A stretch of DNA of 6,753 nt from Patescibacteria group bacterium (GTDB taxonomy: Bacteria > Patescibacteriota > Patescibacteriia > 2-12-FULL-60-25), in assembly GCA_018061485.1 (NCBI GenBank), contig JAGOUA010000037.1, forward strand, positions 1-6,753. The letters run 5' to 3'. The notes beneath the pieces are model-generated. The model made no database searches, was not told the origin of the DNA, and saw nothing but the letters and a program-made list of their open reading frames with translations. This document shows, in pieces, positions 1 through 5,622 of this stretch. Position 1 is the first letter of the stretch. Each line of letters opens with the position of its first letter. A program made the position numbers and the translations under genes.

Positions 1-537
1 GAAGAGGCGCCATCGCGTGGGAAGGTGGTGATTGGTGATTGGGACATTAGTCGCATCGCGTCTCGTGATATCCCATTACTCCGTCGTCAGATGGGGATGA
101 TCTTTCAAGATTATAAGCTCCTCGCGCAAAAAACCGCTGCAGAAAATGTGGCGTTCGCGCTTGAGGTGATTGGCGCATCACGCTCCGTAATTCGTCAAAC
201 CGTCCCCCAAGTGTTGCGCCTTGTGGGGCTTGAAGATCGTATGGATCGCTATCCGCGCCAGCTTTCTGGGGGTGAGCAGCAGCGCGTGGCTGTAGCGCGG
301 GCCTTGGTGCATCAGCCAAAGATTTTGCTTGCCGACGAGCCAACCGGAAACCTCGACACGCATCACACGCAAGAAATTTTGCAACTCTTACGCAAGATTC
401 ATGAATTTGGCACAACGATTGTCCTTGTCACACATAATCGCGACGTGGTGAATAGCATGCGTGAACGCGTAATCCTCTTAGATGGCGGAAAAATCGCCCA
501 AGACCAACAAAAATCTCGGTATCACCTTGCTGTATGA
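1..537 (+). CDS. ftsE: Cell-division ABC transporter ATP-binding protein FtsE (5'-truncated)
   Basis: ATPase of the FtsEX complex, which sits at the division site on the cytoplasmic face of the membrane and transmits ATP-driven changes through FtsX to peptidoglycan hydrolases. The frame is open from base 1, so the true start and the Walker A loop lie upstream; 178 residues are visible of a usual 220-230. Visible ABC motifs in order, numbered from the first visible residue: Q-loop GMIFQD (Q36), signature LSGGEQQR (88-95), Walker B ILLADEP with the catalytic Glu at 113, D-loop GNLD, and H-loop VTHN (His145). The QMGMIFQDYKLL segment and the immediately following ftsX favour FtsE over the related LolD/MacB type ATPases. 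It overlaps ftsX by ATGA, implying translational coupling. A GTG at 25 is in frame but is not the true start, because the protein reads through it. Confidence 0.93.
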   Translation, partial: EEAPSRGKVVIGDWDISRIASRDIPLLRRQMGMIFQDYKLLAQKTAAENVAFALEVIGASRSVIRQTVPQVLRLVGLEDRMDRYPRQLSGGEQQRVAVARALVHQPKILLADEPTGNLDTHHTQEILQLLRKIHEFGTTIVLVTHNRDVVNSMRERVILLDGGKIAQDQQKSRYHLAV

Positions 538-1445
538 TCGCTTTTTTTCGCGCCTTTGCGCAGTCGTGGAGACAGTTGCTTCGTAGCGGATGGTTATGGG
601 CGGCTACGCTGGTTGTATTCCTGCTGGCGTTTTTTTCGGTGAACACCTTGCTCGCTACACACGCGCTCGTCGATCAGGTGCTGCGTGAGGCGGGGAGTCG
701 CGTTGATGTATCCGTGACGTTCAAGCCGGGAACACCGTCCGCGATCGTCGAACAAGCGCGTAGCTATTGGGTGAGTCTTCCAGAGACGTCGTCGGTTGAG
801 GTGGTGTCGGCAGATCAGGCTCTCGAAGAGTTTCGCGCTCGTTTTCAGCATTCGGACGATGTCCAGCGCGCGTTGCAAGAAGTAGGAACGAATCCTTTGG
901 GAGCGCGTATCACCTTGCAAGCAAAAACACTGAAAGACTACGACGTGCTGACAGCGGCATTGCAAGCCCCCGTGTATCAAGAGTGGATTGAAGGGCCGTT
1001 TGTTCTTGATCATGCGCGGGCGATTCATGAATTAGAACAGTTTCGTCGCGCGGTGCAGATCGTTGGTTCATTATTGTTAGCGGTATTTGTTGGCGTAGCG
1101 CTTCTTCTGGTCTTTAACGCGGTACGGATGGCGATCTTCACCCAAAAAGACGAGATTTTGATCATGCGCTTGGTGGGTGCGCCTAAGTGGCGTATCCGGT
1201 TGCCCTATGTACTGTCCGTTGTGTGGCTGGTGAGTATCGCCGGTATCTTGATGAGTCTTGGTGGGGTGGGTGTGTATCGGTGGCTCTTGCCACAAACGCA
1301 GGGATGGGCTCGTGAAGGGGTGATGGCGATTGGGGGAATGTACCAGTCTTCAGGTCTCTTGCTGATGACGGTACAAGTGGTGGTGGGGGCGGTGTTGTGT
1401 GGGGGGGTGGCGTACATAGCCACCGGTAAATACGTCAAACGGTAA
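534..1445 (+). CDS. ftsX: Cell-division protein FtsX, membrane subunit of FtsEX
   Basis: Membrane partner of FtsE, a type VII ABC (mechanotransmission) subunit that relays ATP hydrolysis to extracytoplasmic cell-wall hydrolases. The 303 residues are typical of the family. A short cytoplasmic N-terminus leads to TM1 (about 19-41), then an extracytoplasmic domain (42-172) containing a TNPLGA segment at 119-124 like the family's NPLP region. After that come TM2 (about 174-196), a cytoplasmic coupling segment with DEILIMRLVGAPKW (206-219), the most diagnostic FtsX motif, and TM3 (about 223-249) and TM4 (about 272-296). The ATG at 534 overlaps the ftsE stop (ATGA) and has no Shine-Dalgarno, so it is probably translated by coupling. 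No rho-independent terminator with a U-tract follows on this strand; the first structured element is the palindromic repeat beginning 15 nt after the stop. Confidence 0.95.
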   Translation: MIAFFRAFAQSWRQLLRSGWLWAATLVVFLLAFFSVNTLLATHALVDQVLREAGSRVDVSVTFKPGTPSAIVEQARSYWVSLPETSSVEVVSADQALEEFRARFQHSDDVQRALQEVGTNPLGARITLQAKTLKDYDVLTAALQAPVYQEWIEGPFVLDHARAIHELEQFRRAVQIVGSLLLAVFVGVALLLVFNAVRMAIFTQKDEILIMRLVGAPKWRIRLPYVLSVVWLVSIAGILMSLGGVGVYRWLLPQTQGWAREGVMAIGGMYQSSGLLLMTVQVVVGAVLCGGVAYIATGKYVKR

Positions 1446-1459
1446 AACCCTCCCTACTG

Positions 1460-1549
1460 GCGATCTGCTTGTGTTTCGCATCGAGCTTTCCTCAACGTAC
1501 ATTTTTGTACGTTTGCGGGAGCCCTTGCTCCAACACGTCGCATATCATC
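1460..1549 (-). repeat. GTAC-centred palindromic repeat, copy 1 (reverse orientation)
   Basis: A 90-bp element whose reverse complement matches 5418-5507 at 87 of 90 positions. It is an imperfect palindrome: AACGTAC (1494-1500) pairs with GTACGTT (1507-1513) around a six-base ATTTTT loop, and the flanks pair less perfectly. It starts 15 nt after the ftsX stop and runs into the first tandem unit. It may act as a 3'-end hairpin for ftsX mRNA, but there is no U-tract to make it a classic terminator. On the - strand the sequence is open and reads [14 protein letters not shown], which I consider incidental. Confidence 0.9.
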
Positions 1550-1753
1550 CTTCTTCGCTACAGCTACGAAGGACACGTCCAATAGAGAGGGTTTTAGAGT
1601 TGTGCGGTCTGCCTCTCGTCTAGAAGGTTTTAGACGGTCCAGCTCTTCGCTTCTCATCCTTCTTCGCTACAGCTACGAAGGACATGTCCAATAGAGAGGG
1701 TTTTAGAGTTGTGCGGTCTGCCTCTCGTCTAGAGGGTTTTAGAAGGTCCAGCT
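1545..1753. repeat. Tandem repeat, two 100-bp units
   Basis: Unit A is 1545-1644 and unit B is 1654-1753, giving a period of 109 with a 9-nt separator. They differ at only 3 of 100 positions, so the duplication is recent or maintained. Each unit holds a CTTCG...CGAAG inverted repeat at its start, a GGACAYGTCC palindrome, and a small hairpin of the form TCTAGA...TTTAGA near its end. The period is not a multiple of three, so although each unit can be read on the - strand as similar peptide (LKPSRREADRTTLKPSLLD), the two copies lie in different frames. Together with copy 1 of the palindromic repeat these units fill the convergent ftsX/rpmB spacer. No protein-coding gene is apparent here. Confidence 0.92.
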
Positions 1754-1760
1754 TCTCGTG

Positions 1761-1790
1761 AAAAAACAACACCCTCCGGAAGGAGGGTGT
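1761..1790 (-). terminator. Rho-independent terminator of rpmB
   Basis: On the - strand, a perfect 9-bp GC-rich stem (ACACCCTCC at 1769-1777 pairing with GGAGGGTGT at 1782-1790) with a TTCC tetraloop is followed two bases later by six T residues (1766-1761). It lies 10 nt beyond the rpmB stop. On the + strand the stem is followed by GTCGTGCG rather than T, so it should work only for rpmB. Confidence 0.93.
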
Positions 1791-1800
1791 GTCGTGCGTT

Positions 1801-1986
1801 CTAGTGAAGTTCGGCGGCGAGCTTCTTGAGGGTGCGAAGCGTACGAGCGGCAACTTTCACGCGCTGACCATTGATCTTAATGGTCTGAAGGTTGACGTTC
1901 TGACGGCGCTTGGTAGCACGGTTGGAGTGGCTGCGGGATTGGCCGAAGTTGGCGTGCTTCCCGGTAAGAAGACAGATGCGAGACAT
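1801..1986 (-). CDS. rpmB: 50S ribosomal protein L28
   Basis: Small structural protein of the large ribosomal subunit. The 61 residues match the family length (about 60-78). The N-terminus [15 protein letters not shown] followed by [10 protein letters not shown] and NLQTIKI is the classical L28 signature, and the C-terminus [11 protein letters not shown] matches the family's SARALRT region. The frame continues upstream to an ATG at 2040 that would add [19 protein letters not shown] reject that start because MSRIC is the conserved L28 N-terminus and because the 2040 ATG lies inside the predicted -35 box. The gene is monocistronic, convergent with ftsX and divergent from the protease gene, with its own promoter and terminator. 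No Shine-Dalgarno precedes the ATG (the preceding bases are CCTATCCCCTGAT). Confidence 0.94.
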   Translation of the reverse strand: MSRICLLTGKHANFGQSRSHSNRATKRRQNVNLQTIKINGQRVKVAARTLRTLKKLAAELH

Positions 1987-2011
1987 ATCAGGGGATAGGA
2001 TGAATGCGCGT

Positions 2012-2040
2012 AGGATAGCCAAAAAACAGAATCTTGGCAA
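2012..2040 (-). promoter_or_regulatory. Sigma-70-type promoter for rpmB
   Basis: Read on the - strand: TTGCCA (2040-2035, five of six to TTGACA), a 17-bp spacer, then TATCCT (2017-2012, four of six to TATAAT). Transcription would start near 2004-2006, giving a leader of about 20 nt before the rpmB ATG at 1986. Confidence 0.72.
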
Positions 2041-2099
2041 GAGGACGCTCTTAGAGGCTCTTCACTTGGTAAAACGCGAGTAGATCCTCGAGTATTTGC

Positions 2100-2131
2100 G
2101 CCCCATCTCGACGAACGGGTGAGGACGGGGC
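2100..2131 (+). other. Possible leader hairpin before the M50 protease gene
   Basis: GCCCC (2100-2104) can pair with GGGGC (2127-2131), and CTC (2107-2109) with GAG (2121-2123). The structure ends 13 nt before the chosen ATG and would mask the only GAGG-like motif in this spacer (2121-2124). I see no convincing + strand promoter in 1987-2144. Confidence 0.3.
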
Positions 2132-2144
2132 ATCATGCCTGTAT

Positions 2145-2798
2145 ATGTTTCTCTCGCAGCTCTTTTCTGATCCCTTTTTGGCCGTAGTGACGTTGGTGGC
2201 GTTTTTAATCGCGCTTTCTGTTCACGAGGCGTCGCACGCTCTTGCGGCGTATCTCTTGGGGGATAAAACCGCGCAACGTGAGCAGCGTCTGACGTTGAAT
2301 CCGTTGGCACACATCGACTGGACGGGGTTTGTGATGTTGGTGCTCTTGGGATTCGGTTGGGGAAAGCCCGTGCCGTTCAACCCGTATAATCTGCGGTATC
2401 AGCGCTTTGGGCCGATGCTGGTGGCGGCCGCGGGGCCTCTGTCTAATGCTGTATTGGCGGTGGTGGCGGTGTTGGGGCTGTCGATAGCCGCGCCAGCGCT
2501 TGGTTTTGAGAACGGTCTGGTGCTCTTTTTGACGCTTCTTGCGATTATGAGCTTGGTATTGGGGGTATTCAACCTGCTTCCTATTCCGCCGCTTGATGGA
2601 TCGAAAGCTCTTCTTGCGGCGCTTGCCGCACCGCAATACGCCAAACTGCGTCGCCTGATCGAAGAGCGTGGCCCCTATCTTTTGCTGGTGCTAGTAGCGA
2701 TGAGCATCTTCTTCAATATCAACGTCTTTGGATGGATTCGCGAGGTAGCGTTCTTCTTATTCACCCTTCTCGCGGCCTTGTTTGGAGTGGCGGTGTAA
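2145..2798 (+). CDS. M50 family (site-2-protease-like) membrane zinc metalloprotease
   Basis: Intramembrane metalloprotease of the compact M50 group without a PDZ domain; such enzymes cleave substrates within or near the membrane. In 217 residues it shows HEASH (27-31), the HExxH zinc site with catalytic Glu28, inside the first hydrophobic helix. It then shows LTLNPLAHIDWTG (49-61), GWGKPVPFNPYNLR (71-84), GPLSNAVLA (97-105) and NLLPIPPLDG (143-152), where Asp151 is the expected third zinc ligand. About five or six membrane segments are visible. All family hallmarks are intact, so it is probably active. The ATG at 2145 is chosen because no other start lies in this frame upstream. An ATG at 2135 is better spaced to GAGG (2121) but opens only an 11-codon frame. 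It is followed after 6 nt by the membrane protein gene, so the two are probably co-transcribed. The substrate is unknown. Confidence 0.9.
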   Translation: MFLSQLFSDPFLAVVTLVAFLIALSVHEASHALAAYLLGDKTAQREQRLTLNPLAHIDWTGFVMLVLLGFGWGKPVPFNPYNLRYQRFGPMLVAAAGPLSNAVLAVVAVLGLSIAAPALGFENGLVLFLTLLAIMSLVLGVFNLLPIPPLDGSKALLAALAAPQYAKLRRLIEERGPYLLLVLVAMSIFFNINVFGWIREVAFFLFTLLAALFGVAV

Positions 2799-2804
2799 AG
2801 CGGT

Positions 2805-4280
2805 ATGCCTCTTTCGGTTGCCTCTATACGAGCGTGGATCTTACGTGATTGGAATGAGCGTTCGTGCCCCTCGTGGAGGGATCTTGGTTATCGAGTGACG
2901 CTGTATGGAGTGATCGCTTATCTATTGACGTGGGCGGGGCGGGGATTGGAGGTAGCCTCTCTCGAATCGTTGGTGTTGCGAGTGGGAGTGTTGTTTGCGG
3001 GGGTGTTAGTGGCGGCTCGGGTGGGTGGATGGGTCACGGGAATCTCGTGGCGGGCGTGGGTGAGTGGATTGACTCGCCTAGCGGGGCTCATGATGCTCGT
3101 GCCGGTGATAGACGTGCTTGCGAGATCGGGTGGGATGGCGGTTCTTGCGGGTCCGTGGATCGCCCCTTCGCAGATCGGTGGATGGCTACTCGGGGGTTGG
3201 ACGGCTCAGGGGGTGTGGTCTTTGGGAATCGCGCTTGCCCTCGCTTTGAGTCTTGGGCTCTTTGGGTGGGTGTTGCGCACCAAGACGAACGCCCCTCTTT
3301 GGAGGGTGTTGGTCGGTATGCTGGGGCTGTGGGTGGTGGCTTGGAGCGTTTTCGCCCTTCCGTCACTGAGTGCGTGGACCAAGATGTCTTCGTATGGCAC
3401 GACGTTCGCTCCGCCGGCGCAGGTGGTCGAGCAAGCTTTTACCCGTGTTTGGCAGGGGTCTCGCTGGATGGATACGGCTCTTCCTCGGCTCACGATACCA
3501 ACGGCTCCGGCGGGTAAGGGGGGTTGGGGAATGATGGGCTTACTGCTTCTTGTGCTGGCGAGCGTGTACCCTCGACGGCGTTGGTCTCAGGGGTCTCGGG
3601 GGGCGGGGCTCCGGTCTCTTGCACCTTGGGTGGGTGGAGGGGGGATGACGCTCGCTTTCCGATCGGGTGGGTCGTGGGTGGATCTGGTGTTTTCCGGGGT
3701 TTGGATGCTTGCTGTAGGCTACGCGCTCACCCAGCTATGGGTGAGCGAGGCCGTCTCGCAGGAGGACGATCAAGATCAAGAATCGCTGTTTGGTGCCGAT
3801 TTTTGGTGGCTTTGGCTGGGGCTGGCCGCTTGGGCGCATGGAGGGTTATCGGTGGTCGCGGTGCTTGCCTTGGGGTTATGGCAACGAACCACGCAGCTGT
3901 CTCCGGCTCTCGTGCGGGCAGGGGTGCTTTTTGGGGGATTTGTGGGCGGATCGCTCTTTTTTGCTCCACAAACGCTCTCGGCGCTTCCGCTTCTTGGGTG
4001 GGTGGGGGTGGTCCTGATCCTCGGCTGGGCGAGTCTCTGGGCGGAAGAGCCGACCCCGGTCTCGCGCCTGTGGATAGTTCAGGGCTGGAGTGTGGGTTGG
4101 GCGCTTCTTTGGGTGGCCTTTTTGGAAAAAACGGTCGGGATGTTGAGTATTGGGATGATCGCGATTGGAGCGGCGGGAGCGTGGCTCTATGCGGTTTCGC
4201 CCATTATGAGACAAAAGATTCTCGCGGGTTTTGTGATTCTCTTGGGAATTTTGCTCCATTCGGGGGTTTTTCTCCCTTGA
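2805..4280 (+). CDS. Polytopic membrane protein of unknown function
   Basis: I do not recognise a family. The 491 residues contain roughly 12-14 hydrophobic segments, for example about 30-45, 56-78, 136-158, 164-186, 241-255, 290-313, 333-359, 370-387, 391-412, 424-442, 445-465 and 471-490. A more polar stretch at 187-240 and an acidic loop SQEDDQDQESLFGAD (318-332) are the main soluble parts. Trp and Gly are very frequent, partly reflecting the G-rich coding strand. No ATP-binding, protease or glycosyltransferase motif is visible. It follows the M50 protease gene by 6 nt, so it may be its partner, substrate or simply a co-transcribed gene. Its stop codon (4278-4280) lies inside the -35 box of the rpsL promoter. 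The first ATG is taken as the start, without a clear Shine-Dalgarno. The other long + strand frame here is a composition shadow. Confidence 0.8.
   Translation: MPLSVASIRAWILRDWNERSCPSWRDLGYRVTLYGVIAYLLTWAGRGLEVASLESLVLRVGVLFAGVLVAARVGGWVTGISWRAWVSGLTRLAGLMMLVPVIDVLARSGGMAVLAGPWIAPSQIGGWLLGGWTAQGVWSLGIALALALSLGLFGWVLRTKTNAPLWRVLVGMLGLWVVAWSVFALPSLSAWTKMSSYGTTFAPPAQVVEQAFTRVWQGSRWMDTALPRLTIPTAPAGKGGWGMMGLLLLVLASVYPRRRWSQGSRGAGLRSLAPWVGGGGMTLAFRSGGSWVDLVFSGVWMLAVGYALTQLWVSEAVSQEDDQDQESLFGADFWWLWLGLAAWAHGGLSVVAVLALGLWQRTTQLSPALVRAGVLFGGFVGGSLFFAPQTLSALPLLGWVGVVLILGWASLWAEEPTPVSRLWIVQGWSVGWALLWVAFLEKTVGMLSIGMIAIGAAGAWLYAVSPIMRQKILAGFVILLGILLHSGVFLP
3019..3060 (+). other. G-quadruplex-forming motif inside the membrane protein gene
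   Basis: Runs of GGG at 3019, 3023, 3031 and 3038, with loops of 1, 5 and 4 nt, fit the canonical four-run G-quadruplex pattern on the coding strand and hence in the mRNA. Further GGG runs at 3052 and 3058, and a G5 run at 2999-3003, extend the cluster. Near-motifs with only three full runs occur at 2932-2952 and 3996-4011. Confidence 0.55.
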
Positions 4281-4305
4281 CGCAACGCCGTTTCATTGCT
4301 AGATT
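4277..4305 (+). promoter_or_regulatory. Sigma-70-type promoter of the rpsL-rpsG unit
   Basis: TTGACG (4277-4282, five of six to consensus), an exact 17-bp spacer, then TAGATT (4300-4305, four of six) preceded by TGC, an extended -10. It overlaps the end of the upstream membrane protein gene. Transcription should begin near 4311-4313, giving a leader of about 58 nt before rpsL. Confidence 0.78.
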
Positions 4306-4312
4306 ATGCGCA

Positions 4313-4354
4313 CCTTAGAGCTTTTTAAGGATTAACTGCGCGGGACTCTCCCGC
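4313..4354 (+). other. Structured 5' leader of rpsL mRNA
   Basis: Two small hairpins follow the predicted transcription start: CCTTA (4313-4317) with TAAGG (4326-4330), and GCGGGA (4340-4345) with TCCCGC (4349-4354) around a three-base loop. The 15 nt between the second hairpin and the ATG are pyrimidine-rich with no Shine-Dalgarno. A role in ribosomal-protein feedback is possible but is inference. Confidence 0.45.
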
Positions 4355-4369
4355 ATCCGCTTACTCTAC

Positions 4370-4798
4370 ATGCCTACTATTAACCAGCTCGTTCGCCGTC
4401 CTCGAAAGATTGCGAAACGCAAGTCCAAGAGCCCAGCGCTCCAATTTGCCATGGATACGCTCCATCGCAAACGCACGGAGCTTCGTCGCGGAGCTTCGTT
4501 TAAGCGCGGAGTGTGCACCAAGGTGACCACCATGACGCCAAAGAAGCCAAACTCCGCTATTCGTAAGATCGCGCGTGTTCGTCTTTCCAACGGTCAAGAA
4601 GTGGGTGCCTACATCCCAGGTGAAGGCCACAACTTGCAAGAGCACTCGATTGTCATGATTCGTGGCGGTCGCGTGAAGGACCTTCCAGGTATCCGTTACC
4701 ACATTGTGCGCGGGGTCTATGATGCTCAGGGCGTCGCCAACCGCCGTCGCAGCCGATCTTTGTACGGCGCTCGTCGTCCTAAAGCAGAAAAGAAATAA
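4370..4798 (+). CDS. rpsL: 30S ribosomal protein S12
   Basis: Small-subunit protein at the decoding centre, needed for tRNA selection accuracy. The 142 residues begin [12 protein letters not shown], as in most S12 proteins. Conserved blocks are KRGVCTKV (45-52), [11 protein letters not shown] (56-66), [10 protein letters not shown] (84-93) and [17 protein letters not shown] (99-115). The lysines that correspond to the streptomycin-resistance sites (K58 in TPKKPNS, K103 in RVKDLPG) are unmodified wild-type residues. Compared with E. coli there is an extra stretch of about 15 residues between SPAL (21-24) and KRGVC; Bacillus subtilis S12 has a similar one, so this is not unusual. First gene of the str unit, with a 10-nt gap to rpsG. 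No Shine-Dalgarno is seen. Confidence 0.98.
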   Translation: MPTINQLVRRPRKIAKRKSKSPALQFAMDTLHRKRTELRRGASFKRGVCTKVTTMTPKKPNSAIRKIARVRLSNGQEVGAYIPGEGHNLQEHSIVMIRGGRVKDLPGIRYHIVRGVYDAQGVANRRRSRSLYGARRPKAEKK

Positions 4799-4808
4799 CC
4801 CATGACCT

Positions 4809-5276
4809 ATGCGTGGTAAACAAGCCTCACGTCGTTCCATCGCGAACGACCCAAAATACAACTCGCCGCTCGTGGCGAAGCTCGTCAACTCCATCATGAA
4901 AGATGGAAAGAAGGCGACGGCTCAAAAGATCGTGTACACGGCTCTTGAGAGCATCGAGCAAAAGATGGAAAAGCCTGCTATGGAAGTCTTTGATGAAGCG
5001 CTCAAAAACGTTTCCCCTTCTGTGGAGGTCAAGTCCAAGCGCGTCGGAGGAGCGAACTACCAAGTTCCGCTTCAGGTGCGCGCTGAACGTCGCGTTCAGC
5101 TCGGGTTCCGCTGGATGATCAATGCCGCTCGCTCCCGCAAGGGCAAGCCAATGGCAGAAAAGCTCGCCATGGAACTGATGGATGCCGCCCAAAACCAGGG
5201 CGACGCCGTCAAAAAGAAGCAAGACGTGCATCGAATGGCAGAGGCCAACCGTGCCTTCGCCCACTTCGCTAAATAG
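4809..5276 (+). CDS. rpsG: 30S ribosomal protein S7
   Basis: Primary 16S rRNA-binding protein that nucleates assembly of the 30S head and lines the E-site. The 155 residues are full family length (about 156). Hallmarks are [18 protein letters not shown] (13-30), [32 protein letters not shown] (72-87), VRAERR (90-95), and the C-terminal [18 protein letters not shown]. The start MRGKQASRR fits the family's basic N-terminus. It follows rpsL by 10 nt. An ATG seven bases upstream (4802) opens only a five-codon frame (MTYAW) that overlaps the true start. No Shine-Dalgarno is visible. Its TAG stop supplies the first base pair of the large hairpin that follows, and the same frame stays open for 96 codons after the stop. 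Confidence 0.98.
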   Translation: MRGKQASRRSIANDPKYNSPLVAKLVNSIMKDGKKATAQKIVYTALESIEQKMEKPAMEVFDEALKNVSPSVEVKSKRVGGANYQVPLQVRAERRVQLGFRWMINAARSRKGKPMAEKLAMELMDAAQNQGDAVKKKQDVHRMAEANRAFAHFAK

Positions 5277-5392
5277 ACTTGCCAGAATCGCGCCCTACTT
5301 GATCTTCGAAGAAAAGATCCTCAACGTACAGTCAGTACGTTTCCGGTTCTTTTCTTCTCCAGATCTTCGTATGGCGTCAATTCTGACAAGTC
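5276..5392 (-). repeat. GTAC-centred palindromic repeat, copy 2, forming a 117-nt hairpin
   Basis: It begins at the last base of the rpsG stop codon. Pairings from the outside in are 5276-5288 with 5380-5392 (12 of 13), 5292-5294 with 5373-5375, GATCT (5301-5305) with AGATC (5361-5365), GAAGAAAAGA (5308-5317) with its exact complement (5348-5357), and AACGTAC (5323-5329) with GTACGTT (5335-5341) around an AGTCA loop. The core TCCTCAACGTACA...GTACGTTT is shared with copy 1 in the same orientation, and flanking CTTG, TTCG and CTCCA blocks align too. There is no T-tract on either side. Confidence 0.88.
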
Positions 5393-5417
5393 TCTCAGAA
5401 TAGAACCTTTCGGCGTA

Positions 5418-5507
5418 GATGAGATGCGACGTGTTGGAGCAAGAGCTCCCGCAAACGTACAAAAACGTACGTTGAGGAAAGCTCGATGCGAAACACAAGC
5501 AGATCGC
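5418..5507 (+). repeat. GTAC-centred palindromic repeat, copy 3
   Basis: It matches copy 1 (1460-1549) at 87 of 90 positions in the opposite orientation. Inner stem: AACGTAC (5454-5460) with GTACGTT (5467-5473). Outer stem: GAGCT (5443-5447) with AGCTC (5480-5484). It lies in the middle of the rpsG-fusA spacer. Confidence 0.92.
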
Positions 5508-5524
5508 TACGATGGAAGGTTCGT

Positions 5525-5575
5525 AGAGGCTTTCAGATCGGCCGGCTGTTCGGCCGTCTGCATTTGAAAGCCTCT
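5525..5575 (+). other. Strong stem-loop in the rpsG-fusA spacer
   Basis: An exact 11-bp outer stem (AGAGGCTTTCA at 5525-5535 with TGAAAGCCTCT at 5565-5575) encloses GA/TC and a six-bp CGGCCG/CGGCCG stem (5539-5544 with 5551-5556) topped by a GCTGTT loop. There is no T-tract after it on either strand, so it is not a standard terminator. It is unrelated in sequence to the GTAC-centred repeats. It could be a processing site, a stabiliser, or a protein-binding site affecting fusA expression. Confidence 0.82.
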
Positions 5576-5622
5576 TCGCTTAATAGCAAACCCCTTACTT
5601 ATTCCCCGGATGGCCAGATTTG

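Noticed and set aside
1580..1753. GTTTTAGAG within the tandem units resembles the start of type II CRISPR repeats
   Set aside because: There are only two units of 100 bp separated by 9 nt, with no regular repeat-spacer alternation and no cas genes; the resemblance is a short chance match.
1769..1790. GC-rich stem as a possible terminator for ftsX on the + strand
   Set aside because: On the + strand no T-run follows the stem; the T-run is only on the - strand side, which suits rpmB.
1454..1853. Small - strand frames in the ftsX/rpmB spacer sharing peptide LKPSRREADRTTLKPSLLD and SFVAVAKKD
   Set aside because: The 109-bp period puts the two copies in different frames, one frame runs through the rpmB terminator, and two of the three differences between the related 90-bp copies change the amino acid. 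It looks like repeat DNA, not a gene.
2864..4318. Two long open frames (217 and 264 residues) in the second + strand frame of the membrane protein gene
   Set aside because: They are Gly/Ser/Arg-rich low-complexity translations of G-rich DNA. The annotated frame is longer, starts 6 nt after the protease and has clear membrane helices.
4433..4504. S12 appears to carry an insertion of about 15 residues relative to E. coli
   Set aside because: Bacillus subtilis S12 has a similar longer segment at this place, so it is a normal family variant.
4802..4819. Five-codon frame MTYAW between rpsL and rpsG overlapping the rpsG start
   Set aside because: It is too short and lacks a ribosome-binding site. 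It could affect rpsG initiation, but nothing in the sequence supports that.
5564..5592. TTGAAA as a -35 box for a fusA promoter
   Set aside because: At 16-18 bp spacing there is no TATAAT-like hexamer, and the only AT-rich hexamer (TAATAG) lies 11 bp away.
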